DNA from: Sphingobium trunci
GTDB taxonomy: Bacteria > Pseudomonadota > Alphaproteobacteria > Sphingomonadales > Sphingomonadaceae
Length of the DNA stretch: 64,000 bases
Direction: 5' to 3'
NCBI RefSeq assembly: GCF_022664535.1
Contig: NZ_JAKUJY010000003.1
Span: 243,571 to 307,570 of the forward strand
The stretch's first letter is position 1. Each line of letters opens with the position of its first letter. A program made the position numbers and the translations under genes. The notes under the pieces were generated by a model. The model was not told the DNA's origin. It was given only the letters and a program-made list of their open reading frames with translations, and ran no database searches. Positions 26,629-40,153 of this stretch are shown here, one piece after another.

Positions 26629-28017
26629 ATGAAAAGGACGCTGCTCCTCGCGAGCGCGGCCATGGGGCTGCTTTGCGCGACTGCCACGCCAGCCATGGCC
26701 GGAACCACGGCCGATCTGCTGAAGCGCCTGCATGAAAAGGGGATTCTCTCCGACGATGAATATGAGCAGCTGCTGAAGGGCGACAGTGCCGAGGCCGCGG
26801 CTCCGTCCGCGCCCGCGGTGACTCCCGATGCATCGGGCGGCGGCCGGACCGTTCGCATGACCGACAGCGGCGTGGGCTTCGAAATGGGCGACATCACGCT
26901 CAAATTCTCCGGCTCGGTCAACGGCTTCTATGTCCATGACAAGGGCGATGCGCCCAGCGCCACCAGCAGCGTGATCGGCGGCGTGGCGACGGTGGGCGGC
27001 GACAGTTCGGCAATCCGCAACGGCCTGCTGCCCGGATTCCTGAAGGTGGACGTCACGACCAGACAGGGCGGCTGGGACGTCGGCGCCCATTTCGGCATGT
27101 ATCCGGGCATCAATTCGGTGAACTATGCGGCGGGCGGCGGCGCCAACAGCCCCGGCAATCCGCGCGGGCTGCAAACGGCAGGCATCGACTTCCGCCAGAC
27201 CTACCTGACCTTCGCCCGTCCCGGTTTCGGCGAGGTGAAGATCGGCCGCGATATCGGCCTGTTCGCGTCCGAGCAGATATTGAACGACATCACCCTGCTG
27301 TCGCCGGGCACGCCCGCGGGCAATGTCGCGCCGTCCAACACCACGCTGGGCCGGATCGGCGTCGGCTATATCTACACCGACTTCCAGCCGCAGATCACCT
27401 ACACCACGCCCAATCTGCGCGGCTTCACCGCCAGCATCGGCATTTTCGAGCCGCTCTCCTCGCTGACCGGACCGGCGGAATCGAACAAGGAACCGGGCTT
27501 CCAGGGCAAGCTCGTCTATGACGGCAAGCTGGGCGGCATCGGCACGCGGCTGTGGGCGGCGGGCATCCGCCAGAAGCATAATGTCATTGCCGGTCCCGAT
27601 TATACGGGCTGGGGCTGGGATGCGGGCGCGAAGGTCACGGCCGGGCCGCTGACCCTGGTCGGCACCTATTATGACGCGTCGGGCCTGGGCACCACGGCGC
27701 TCAACCTGTTCGACACCGATGGCCTCGGCAACACGCGCGACAGCCACGGCTTCTATCTCCAGGGCCTCGCCACCTTCGGCAAATTCTCGTTCGGCGGCAG
27801 CTATGGCGAAAGCAGCCTGGACTATGCCAATGCCGCCGACGCGCTGGCCAACCCCACGCTGGTCGACAAGAACAGCAGTTGGGTGGGGCAGGTCCGCTAT
27901 GGCCTCACCAGTTGGGTCACGCTTCTCAGCGAATATGTCCATACGAAGTCGGAAGCGCATAACGGCAACCAGGCGAGTTCCGATGCGGTCGCGGCAGGCG
28001 CCATCCTGTTCTTCTGA
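26629..28017 (+). CDS. Outer-membrane porin of the alcohol dehydrogenase cluster
   Basis: A 462-residue beta-barrel protein. A signal peptide ('ATATPAMA') is followed by a short helical segment ('TADLLKRLHEKGILSDDEYEQLLKG') like the periplasmic coiled segment before some sphingomonad porins. The rest is amphipathic barrel ('FSGSVNGFYVHDKGD', 'DFRQTYLTFARPGFGEVKIGRD') ending in aromatic 'ILFF'. It resembles general Gram-negative porins. ATG at 26629 has GGGAGG at a proper distance; ATG at 26623 abuts it. It probably lets alcohols or acids cross the outer membrane; the shared operator links it to the dehydrogenase genes. Confidence 0.8.
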   Translation: MKRTLLLASAAMGLLCATATPAMAGTTADLLKRLHEKGILSDDEYEQLLKGDSAEAAAPSAPAVTPDASGGGRTVRMTDSGVGFEMGDITLKFSGSVNGFYVHDKGDAPSATSSVIGGVATVGGDSSAIRNGLLPGFLKVDVTTRQGGWDVGAHFGMYPGINSVNYAAGGGANSPGNPRGLQTAGIDFRQTYLTFARPGFGEVKIGRDIGLFASEQILNDITLLSPGTPAGNVAPSNTTLGRIGVGYIYTDFQPQITYTTPNLRGFTASIGIFEPLSSLTGPAESNKEPGFQGKLVYDGKLGGIGTRLWAAGIRQKHNVIAGPDYTGWGWDAGAKVTAGPLTLVGTYYDASGLGTTALNLFDTDGLGNTRDSHGFYLQGLATFGKFSFGGSYGESSLDYANAADALANPTLVDKNSSWVGQVRYGLTSWVTLLSEYVHTKSEAHNGNQASSDAVAAGAILFF

Positions 28018-28046
28018 TCCCGCCCGGCAGCATGTCACGAAGGGAA

Positions 28047-28080
28047 GTGGCCGCATTTCAATGGGATGCGGCCGCTTTTT
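28047..28080 (+). terminator. Rho-independent terminator after porin
   Basis: GTGGCCGCAT and ATGCGGCCGC form a 10-bp stem with one G-T pair and a 9-base loop, followed directly by TTTTT. It lies 30 bp after the porin stop. Confidence 0.85.
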
Positions 28081-28145
28081 CCCTGTTGGTCCCAGGGGCC
28101 CGACGCTGGGGTCGGGACCCATTCATTGCGCCGTGAAAGGGGCCC

Positions 28146-28157
28146 GACCCTAGGTCC
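28146..28157 (+). promoter_or_regulatory. Shared palindrome, site 4 (upstream of TonB receptor)
   Basis: GACCCTAGGTCC followed by AATGGCGG, 60 bp before the TonB receptor start at 28217. It differs from site 1 by a single base in the 12-bp core. A related GAC...GTC inverted repeat lies 35 bp further upstream (around 28101-28115). Confidence 0.6.
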
Positions 28158-28216
28158 AATGGCGGCGTCTGGACTCTGGCCGTAGCGCTGTCACAAAAGC
28201 ATGAATGGGAGAGGAC

Positions 28217-30514
28217 ATGCAGAACAGGGCTGCGTGGATGACAGGCGCGGCCATCGCCCTTTGGGCGGGGCAGGTCCATGCCGGTGAGTCGGCCGATCGC
28301 CAACCGATCATCGTCACCGCTCCCGGCGGCGGGATGGACAGCGACGACGCATTGCACCTGTCGGGCAAGGATGTCGTCCGGACGGGGCGGCCCGACCTGC
28401 TGGGCGCGCTGACCCGCACGATCGCGGGCATCACCCTGCAGGATGCGCAGGGCAATTCCTGGCAGCCCAATCTCGTCTATCGCGGCTTTACCGCCTCGCC
28501 GCTGCAGGGTCAGGCGCAGGGGCTGGCCGTCTATCTGGACGGCGCGCGTTTCAACCAGCCCTTCGGCGACACCGTCGCGTTCGACCTGCTGCCCGACGCT
28601 GCGATCCACAGCGTCACCCTGTTCGACAGCAGTGCCGTCTACGGCCTCAATGCGCTGGGCGGGGCGATGGTGATGGACACGAAAACCGGCGCCAGCGATC
28701 CGGGGCTGGAGGCCAGCCTCAGCGGCGGCCGTTTCGGCACGCGGGAGGCGAGCGTCGCTGGCGGATTCGCCAGGGGCGATACCAGTATCTTCGATATCAG
28801 TGCCTTCGGCGCGTTCCAATATCGCCATGAGGATGGCTGGCGCGCCCATTCGCCCTCGACCCTTTACAATGGCTACCTGGACCTCGGCTTCGACACGGCT
28901 GGCGGCGGCCTGCGCCTGAAGGCGATCGGCGCGGACACCGACCTGACCGGCAATGGCGTCGCCCCGGTCGACCTGCTGGCCGTGAACCGGCGCGCGGTCT
29001 TCACCTGGCTGGACGATGCGATTGCCCATTATGGCCGGGTCAGCCTGCATCCCTGGGTCGCGATCGGACAGGCCACGCGGATCGAGGGCACATTCTACGC
29101 GCAGCAATTGAAGCTGCGCAGCGTCAATGGCGACGCCGCCGATATGGAGGGGTGCGGCGACGGGCTGCTCTGTCTGGAAACGCTGGATGGTAAGGAAGAC
29201 TCGATCCTGACGGATATGCAGGGCCATGCGATCGCCGACAGTCTGGGCGGGAGGGGCTATGGCGTGCTCAACCGCAGCCGGATGGACAGCCGGGCCATGG
29301 GGGCGCTCATCCAGATCATCGACCGGCGCGCCCTGCCCGGCGGCGAAAATCATCTGGCCCTCGGCATGAGCCATGACGCGAGCCGCACGCGCTTCGGCAC
29401 CTCGGTCGAACTCGGCGCCCTGACGCAGGACCGCGGCGTCGCCGGGCTGGGACCGCTGATCGCGCAGCCGGATGGATCGACAGGACCGGTGGGCCTGGTG
29501 GCGACGGCCAGTTATTGGGGGCTGTTCGCGCAGGACCGGCTGCCGCTGACGGGACGCCTCTCGGCCGAGATCGGGCTGCGCTACAACCGGGCGCGCATCG
29601 ACATGCGCGACCTGATCGGGACCGCGCTCAACGGGCGTCATCGCTTCGACCGGGTCAATCCGGGGATCGAGTTCGACTATGCCGTGACGGAGGGCGTCAG
29701 CCTGCGCGCGGGCTATGCCGAGAGCAATCGCGCGCCGACGCCCGCGGAACTCTCCTGCGCGGACGAAAATGCGCCGTGCAGCCTCGCCAATTTCTTCATC
29801 GCCGATCCGCCGCTGAAACAGGTCGTCGCCAGAAGCTGGGAAGCGGGGGCGAGCGGCCGGAGCCAATGGCACGGCTTCCGGATCGAATGGCTGCTCAGTG
29901 CCTATCGCACGCGCAACGACAACGACATTCAGCATGTCGCCTCGGCCATTCGCGGGCGGGCCTATTTCCGCAACATCGGCGCGACCCGGCGGCAGGGGCT
30001 GGAATTCAGCCTCAAGGGGGTGAAGGGCGGCTTTACCGGCATATTCAGCTACGCCCTTACCGATGCCAGCTTCCGGCATGATCTGGCGCTGTCCAGCCCC
30101 GCCAATCCGGCCGCGAATGGGGCAGGGGTGATCTTCGTCAGACCCGGCGACCGGCTGCCCGGCATTCCCCGCCACAGCGCCACGCTGTCACTCGACTATG
30201 CGGGGCGGGGCTGGTCGGTGGGCGGCGACGTGGTGGCGCGGTCGGGTCAATATCTGGCGGGCGACGAGGGCAATGATAATGCGCCGCTGAAGGGCTATGT
30301 TCTCGTCAATCTGCGAGCCGGTGTCGATATCATGCCGGGCGTGACGCTGTTCGGGGAAGTGCGCAATGCGTTCGACCGGCGCTATGCGACCTTCGGCACC
30401 TTTGCCGATGTGGGCAAGGTGGCCATGGCCGAGGCCCCCGACGCATCCAATCCGCGCGCCTATGGACCGGGCGCCCCGCGCCGTTACCATGCGGGCGTGA
30501 AAACCCGCTTTTGA
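28217..30514 (+). CDS. TonB-dependent receptor of the alcohol dehydrogenase cluster
   Basis: A 765-residue outer-membrane receptor with signal peptide ('ALWAGQVHA'), a TonB-box/plug start ('QPIIVTAPGGG'), a plug domain ('GNSWQPNLVYRGFTASPLQG', 'FDSSAVYGLNALGGAMVMDT') and barrel strands to the aromatic end 'VKTRF'. It is shorter than the sugar receptor at 7995 and has the size of metallophore or vitamin receptors. GGGAGAGG precedes the ATG at 28217. Receptors next to lanthanide alcohol dehydrogenases (LutH, LanA) import lanthanide chelates; that role is plausible here because of the neighbours and the shared operator, but is not shown by the sequence itself. Confidence 0.88.
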   Translation: MQNRAAWMTGAAIALWAGQVHAGESADRQPIIVTAPGGGMDSDDALHLSGKDVVRTGRPDLLGALTRTIAGITLQDAQGNSWQPNLVYRGFTASPLQGQAQGLAVYLDGARFNQPFGDTVAFDLLPDAAIHSVTLFDSSAVYGLNALGGAMVMDTKTGASDPGLEASLSGGRFGTREASVAGGFARGDTSIFDISAFGAFQYRHEDGWRAHSPSTLYNGYLDLGFDTAGGGLRLKAIGADTDLTGNGVAPVDLLAVNRRAVFTWLDDAIAHYGRVSLHPWVAIGQATRIEGTFYAQQLKLRSVNGDAADMEGCGDGLLCLETLDGKEDSILTDMQGHAIADSLGGRGYGVLNRSRMDSRAMGALIQIIDRRALPGGENHLALGMSHDASRTRFGTSVELGALTQDRGVAGLGPLIAQPDGSTGPVGLVATASYWGLFAQDRLPLTGRLSAEIGLRYNRARIDMRDLIGTALNGRHRFDRVNPGIEFDYAVTEGVSLRAGYAESNRAPTPAELSCADENAPCSLANFFIADPPLKQVVARSWEAGASGRSQWHGFRIEWLLSAYRTRNDNDIQHVASAIRGRAYFRNIGATRRQGLEFSLKGVKGGFTGIFSYALTDASFRHDLALSSPANPAANGAGVIFVRPGDRLPGIPRHSATLSLDYAGRGWSVGGDVVARSGQYLAGDEGNDNAPLKGYVLVNLRAGVDIMPGVTLFGEVRNAFDRRYATFGTFADVGKVAMAEAPDASNPRAYGPGAPRRYHAGVKTRF

Positions 30515-30558
30515 GCGCCATTTGCAGGCCGTCAGGGCTGAATGTCGATCGATCGTAG

Positions 30559-30570
30559 GACCAAAGGCCC
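30559..30570 (+). promoter_or_regulatory. Shared palindrome, site 5 (upstream of pseudoazurin-acs)
   Basis: GACCAAAGGCCC followed by ATTGCGG, 65 bp before the pseudoazurin start at 30635. Same orientation and spacing as sites 1-4. Confidence 0.55.
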
Positions 30571-30634
30571 ATTGCGGTCGCCCGCCACTCTCGGTCATTC
30601 CTCCCGCAACGCCAATCTGCCGTGGGAGAGAGCC

Positions 30635-31083
30635 TTGAACGACATTCACATCATCTTGCGGATCGGCGCCGCCGCCCTTCTGGCGCTGGCGCCGCTGTCC
30701 GCGCAGGCCAGGGACATCATCGTCCATATGAAGAACCAGGGCGCGGAAGGCGCGATGGTGTTCGAACCGTCCTTCGTGAAGGCGGCGGTGGGCGACACCA
30801 TCCATTTCAAGCCGAGCGATCCCAGCCACAATGCCGAAAGCCTGCCCGCCATGCTGCCCGCGGGCGCCGTGCCGATGAAGGGCGGCATGAACAAGGAAGC
30901 GGTGATGACCGTGACCAGGCCCGGCCTCTACGGGATCAAGTGCATGCCGCATTTCTCGATGGGCATGGTCGCGCTGGTGCAGGTCGGCAAGGTGGACCCG
31001 GCGGCGCTTGCCGCGGCGAAGGCGGTGAAGCTGCCCCCCTTCGCCGCCAGGCGGATGAACGCCGCGCTCGCCCAGGTGAAGTG

Positions 31084-31084
<1 letters not shown>
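30635..31084 (+). CDS. Pseudoazurin (type I copper protein)
   Basis: A 149-residue periplasmic cupredoxin. Residues 1-25 form a signal peptide ('[12 protein letters not shown]'); the mature part starts at '[11 protein letters not shown]'. Copper ligands are His in 'DPSHNAES', and Cys, His and Met in 'CMPHFSMGM'. I chose the TTG at 30635 because GGGAGAGAG lies just upstream and no in-frame ATG gives a signal peptide at the N-terminus. Pseudoazurins shuttle electrons between periplasmic enzymes and terminal oxidases or reductases. Its stop overlaps the acs start (TGATG), and it carries one of the shared operators, so it may accept electrons from the alcohol oxidation chain. Confidence 0.85.
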
Positions 31085-33027
<1,943 letters not shown>

Positions 33028-33037
33028 AAGCCTTCCG

Positions 33038-34981
<1,944 letters not shown>

Positions 34982-34989
<8 letters not shown>

Positions 34990-35656
34990 ATTTCAGGCCC
35001 ATGTCTTCCAGACGCGGGCGCATATCGTAAATGTCGAGGCCCAGCTCGCCCGCGGCGAGACGGACGCGCTTGGCTTCCTCGGCGGCTTCGCGGGCCTGCG
35101 CCTTCGCCAGCACGGCGGCAGCTTCGGCGCGCGGCACGATGCATACGCCATCGTCGTCCGCGATCACCACGTCGCCCGGATGGACCAGCGCATTGGCGCA
35201 GATGACGGGGATGTTGACCGATCCGATCGTGTTCTTGACCGTCCCCTGCGCATGGACCGCTCTGGACCAGACGGGGAAGTTCATTTGCGTAAGGTCGCGC
35301 ACGTCGCGCACGCCCGCATCGATGACGAGACCCCGGCACCCGCGCGCCTGCGCGGAGGTCGCCAGCAGATCCCCGAAATAACCGTCGGTGCAGGGGCTGG
35401 TCGGCGCAAGCAGCAGGACGTCGCCCTCCTTCAATTGCTCGATCGCGACATGGACCATCCAATTGTCGCCCGGCGGGGCCGAAATGGTGACGGCGCTCCC
35501 CGCGATCCGCGCGCCGCTGTAGATGGGGCGCATATAGGGCGCAAGCAGACCGGTGCGGCCCTGCGCCTCATGCACGGTGGCAACGCCGCACGCCGCCAGG
35601 CCGTCAATGACGGAAAGGGCCGCCCGCTCGATATTCTGGACAACGACGCCGGACAT
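34982..35656 (-). CDS. ligK: 4-carboxy-4-hydroxy-2-oxoadipate aldolase (LigK)
   Basis: A 224-residue class II pyruvate aldolase of the RraA-like fold, which splits 4-carboxy-4-hydroxy-2-oxoadipate to pyruvate and oxaloacetate. Substrate and metal residues lie in '[17 protein letters not shown]' and '[16 protein letters not shown]'. The ATG at 35656 has AGGAGAAGG upstream. It is the first gene of the ligKUI operon and is divergent from ligR. Confidence 0.94.
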
Positions 35657-35739
35657 CAATCCTTCTCCTGCCGCATGGAAAGCTGATCGTCCCATGACCA
35701 AGGGCGGGCCGCCGAACAAATCCGTTCTATGTGCTGCCC

Positions 35740-35755
35740 ATAAATTTTTGCTAAT
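35740..35755. promoter_or_regulatory. Candidate LigR box upstream of ligK/ligR
   Basis: ATAAATTTTTGCTAAT contains a T-N11-A LysR core (35741-35753). A similar 16-mer (12 of 16 positions) occurs in the opposite orientation at 36908-36923 before the DUF1932-ligJABC operon. It lies just before the ligR start and about 85 bp upstream of ligK. Confidence 0.5.
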
Positions 35756-35763
35756 GATGGGAA

Positions 35764-36915
35764 ATGGACCCCGATCAGTTCAATATCCGGCATCTCGCCG
35801 CCATGGCCGCCGTGGTCGAGCAGGGCAGCGTCTCGCTCGGCGCGCGGCAGGTGCATCTGACCCAGCCCGCCGTGACCCAGGGCATCGCCAAGCTGGAGGC
35901 GCAACTGGGCCTTCCCCTGTTCGACCGGCAACCCGGCGGCATGGTCCCGACCGGGGCCGCCCTGTGCCTCGCCCCGCGCGTCAATGCGGCCCTGCGGCTG
36001 ATCGGCAGCAGCCGGGTGACGGCGGCGCAGATTCGTGCCTTCGTCGCGCTGGCGCGCGCGGGCAGCTATCCGGCGGCGGCGGCGGAAGCGGGCGTTACCG
36101 AACCATCGCTGCACCGGGCGGTGGGCGATCTGGGGTTGGCGGTGGGCTATCGGCTGGCCGACCGGCGCGGGAGGGGACTGGTGCTCACCCGGCAGGGCGC
36201 GGCGCTGGCCCGGCGGCTGCGGCTGGCGCTGGCGGAGCTGCGATCGGGGCTGGCGGATATCGCCGATCTCAAGGGGCAGGAAAGCGGGCGGGTCCTGGTC
36301 GGGGCGATGCCGCTGTCGCGGGCGCGGCTGCTGCCCGGCGCCATCACCCGATTCCGTGCCGACTTCCCGCAGGTCGACATCCATATCTTTGAAGGGTCGC
36401 ATACGGAATTGGTGGGGCCGCTGCGCGAGGGGGAAATCGACATGATGATCGGCGCGCTCCGCGATCCCTCCATCGGGCAGGATCTGGCGCAAAGGCCGTT
36501 GTTCGAGGATCGGCCGACCATCATCGCGCGGGCCGGTCATCCGCTGGCATCCGGCTGGAGCGCCGATGCGCTGCGGCGCTATCCGTGGATATTGCCGCCG
36601 GAAGGCACGCCGCTGCGCCAGCTCTGGCGCCGGATGTTCGAGGCGCTGGGTGGCGCATTGCCGCCCGTGCCGATCGAATGCGGATCGGTGATGACGATCC
36701 GCCAGTTGCTGCTGGGCGGCGATTATCTGACCCTGCTGTCGGTCGACCAGCTCGCGCTGGAACTGGATGTGGGGATGGTGATCGACATCGGCCCGGCCCC
36801 CGGATCGGTCAGCCGCACCATCGGCATCACCACCCGTGCCGACTGGCGCCCGACCCGCCTGCAAAGCCGCTTCATGGCGGCCGTCGAGGCAGAGGTCGCG
36901 CTACTATATTCGTAA
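35764..36915 (+). CDS. ligR: LysR-type activator LigR with two tandem helix-turn-helix domains
   Basis: A 383-residue LysR protein, about 80 longer than usual. It has a first helix-turn-helix at about residues 5-65 ('[20 protein letters not shown]', '[16 protein letters not shown]') and a second at about 82-145 ('[19 protein letters not shown]', '[18 protein letters not shown]'). A normal co-inducer domain follows from about residue 175 ('[20 protein letters not shown]'). It stands between the divergent ligKUI operon and the ligJABC operon. In Sphingobium SYK-6 LigR activates both sets in response to protocatechuate or gallate; orthology here is inferred from position. Confidence 0.85.
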   Translation: MDPDQFNIRHLAAMAAVVEQGSVSLGARQVHLTQPAVTQGIAKLEAQLGLPLFDRQPGGMVPTGAALCLAPRVNAALRLIGSSRVTAAQIRAFVALARAGSYPAAAAEAGVTEPSLHRAVGDLGLAVGYRLADRRGRGLVLTRQGAALARRLRLALAELRSGLADIADLKGQESGRVLVGAMPLSRARLLPGAITRFRADFPQVDIHIFEGSHTELVGPLREGEIDMMIGALRDPSIGQDLAQRPLFEDRPTIIARAGHPLASGWSADALRRYPWILPPEGTPLRQLWRRMFEALGGALPPVPIECGSVMTIRQLLLGGDYLTLLSVDQLALELDVGMVIDIGPAPGSVSRTIGITTRADWRPTRLQSRFMAAVEAEVALLYS

Positions 36916-36923
36916 AATCTTAT
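36908..36923. promoter_or_regulatory. Candidate LigR box upstream of the ligJABC operon
   Basis: Read on the minus strand the site is ATAAGATTTTACGAAT, matching the ligK-side box in 12 of 16 positions and keeping T-N11-A. It overlaps the ligR stop codon and lies 58 bp before the next gene's ATG. Confidence 0.45.
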
Positions 36924-36980
36924 ATCGATCGCGTGGATTCGATTGGCCGGGGCACGGGCGATCGGTCATGCCCCGTTCCC

Positions 36981-37868
36981 ATGGAGCAGATAGTCGGTCT
37001 GATCGGTTTTGGTGAGGCAGGGTCCACCTTTGCGCATGCCGGCGCATGGGGCGGGCAGGCGCAGGTGTTCGACCGAAAGGCCGTCCACGGCCCTGATGCG
37101 CAGGCGATGCTGGACGCTTATAGCGCGGCCCATGTGCGGGGCGCCCTCTCGATGGAGCAGGCGCTGTCGGGCGTGGGCCTGATCCTGTCCCTCGTGACTG
37201 CGGATCAGGCGCTGGCCGCGGCTGAAGCGGCTGCCGAATGCCTGCCCGCGGGAGCCATTTATTGCGACATGAACAGCGTCGCCCCCCAGACCAAGCAGGC
37301 GGCGGCGCAAATCATCGACGCGGCGGGTGGTCATTATGTCGACGTCGCGGTGATGGCGCCCGTCGATCCGGCCCGGCTGTCGGTCCCCTTGCTGGTGAGC
37401 GGCGCCAAGGCCGGGCAAGCACAGGCGCGACTTGCGGCGTTGGGCTTCGCCAAAGTCCGGATCGCGGGGGATGCTGTGGGCCGTGCGTCGTCGATCAAGA
37501 TGATCCGGTCGGTGATGGTGAAGGGGATCGAGGCGCTGACCGCCGAATGCGTGCTGGCCGCCGATGCCGCGGGCGTGCGGGAGGAAGTGCTGGCCTCGCT
37601 CAACGCCAGCGAGCGGGCCAGGCCCTGGGAAGAGCGGGCCGACTATAATCTCGACCGGATGCTGATCCACGGCCTTCGCCGCGCCGCCGAAATGGAGGAG
37701 GTGGTGAAGACGCTGGAGGGGCTAGGCACCGGCGCCGCCATGACGCGCGGGACCGTCGAGCGGCAGCGCGCGATCGGTGAACTCGCCATCCGGCAGCCGC
37801 CACAGGGGCTGGCCGGAAAAATCGACCAAATTACCCAATCGACCGAACGAAAGGCCGACGCCGCATGA
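36981..37868 (+). CDS. NAD(P)-binding DUF1932 dehydrogenase (6-phosphogluconate dehydrogenase-like) in the lig operon
   Basis: A 295-residue protein with an N-terminal Rossmann fold ('VGLIGFGEAGSTFA') and a C-terminal DUF1932-type helical domain ('SSIKMIRSVMVKGIEALTAE', 'HGLRRAAEMEEVVKTLEGLG'). It belongs to the beta-hydroxyacid/6-phosphogluconate dehydrogenase superfamily. It is the first gene of the ligJABC operon and its stop overlaps the ligJ start (ATGA). No step of the known 4,5-cleavage pathway needs it, so it may act on a side product or a related substrate. The ATG at 36981 has no strong ribosome site; an upstream GTG in frame is possible. Confidence 0.8.
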   Translation: MEQIVGLIGFGEAGSTFAHAGAWGGQAQVFDRKAVHGPDAQAMLDAYSAAHVRGALSMEQALSGVGLILSLVTADQALAAAEAAAECLPAGAIYCDMNSVAPQTKQAAAQIIDAAGGHYVDVAVMAPVDPARLSVPLLVSGAKAGQAQARLAALGFAKVRIAGDAVGRASSIKMIRSVMVKGIEALTAECVLAADAAGVREEVLASLNASERARPWEERADYNLDRMLIHGLRRAAEMEEVVKTLEGLGTGAAMTRGTVERQRAIGELAIRQPPQGLAGKIDQITQSTERKADAA

Positions 37869-38883
37869 GCCTGATCATCGACTGCCACGGCCATTATACC
37901 GTGCTCCCCAAAGGGCATGACGCATGGCGGGAGGAACAGAAGGCCGCGTTCAAGGCAGGCGTTGCGGCCCCGGCCTATCCCGACATTTCCGACGACGAAA
38001 TCCGCGACACGATCGAATCCAACCAGTTGCGCCTCATCCGGGAACGCGGCGCGGACCTCACCATCTTCAGCCCACGCGCCTCCGCCATGGCGCCGCATGT
38101 GGGCGATGCGGACGTGGCGAAGGCGTGGGCGACCCGCTGCAACGACCTGATCGCCCGCGTGGTCGGCCTCTATTCCGAAACCTTCGCCGGGGTGTGCATG
38201 CTGCCCCAGTCTCCGCAAGCCGACATGACAAACAGCATCGCCGAGCTGGAACGTTGCGTCAGCCTGGGCTTCATCGGCTGCAACCTCAATCCCGATCCGG
38301 GCGGCGGCCATTTCCGGCACCCGCCGCTGACCGACCGCTACTGGTATCCCTTCTACGAGAAGATGGTCGAACTGGACGTCCCCGCGATGATCCATGTGTC
38401 GGGCAGCTGCAACCCGGCGATGCACGCGACCGGCGGCTATTATATCGCGGCCGACACCATCGCCTTCATGCAATTGCTCGAAGGCGATCTGTTCGCGGAC
38501 TTCCCGACGCTGCGCTTCATCATCCCGCATGGCGGCGGCGCGGTGCCCTATCATTGGGGCCGCTATCGGGGCCTGGCGGACATGCTGAAGAAGCCGAGCC
38601 TCGACACGCATCTGATGAACAACATCTTCTTCGACACCTGCGTCTATCACCAGCCGGGCATCGACCTGCTGGCCGATGTGATCGACAACAAGAATATCCT
38701 GTTCGGATCGGAAATGGTCGGCGCGGTGCGCGGCATCGATCCCACCACCGGCCATTATTTCGACGATACCAAACGCTATGTCGACGCGCTGGACATAAGC
38801 GACGCGGAGCGCCACGCCATTTTCGAGGGCAATGCCCGCCGCGTCTTCCCGCGCCTGGACGCGCAGCTCAGGGCGAGGGGATT

Positions 38884-38887
<4 letters not shown>
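37865..38887 (+). CDS. ligJ: 4-oxalomesaconate hydratase (LigJ)
   Basis: A 340-residue amidohydrolase-fold hydratase that adds water to 4-oxalomesaconate, giving 4-carboxy-4-hydroxy-2-oxoadipate. Characteristic stretches are 'IIDCHGHYTVLPKGHDAWR', 'FIGCNLNPDPGGGHF', 'FIIPHGGGAVPYHWGR' and 'NILFGSEMVGAVRG'. It overlaps the DUF1932 gene upstream and ligA downstream (both ATGA). The product goes to LigK. Confidence 0.95.
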
Positions 38888-40130
<1,243 letters not shown>

Positions 40131-40153
40131 CCTCATTCAAGGAGACGATCCTC

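Noticed and set aside
28087..28120. GC-rich inverted repeats between the porin terminator and the TonB receptor as a second terminator
   Set aside because: No U-tract follows and the sequence resembles a degenerate copy of the adjacent operator; listed only in the operator entry.
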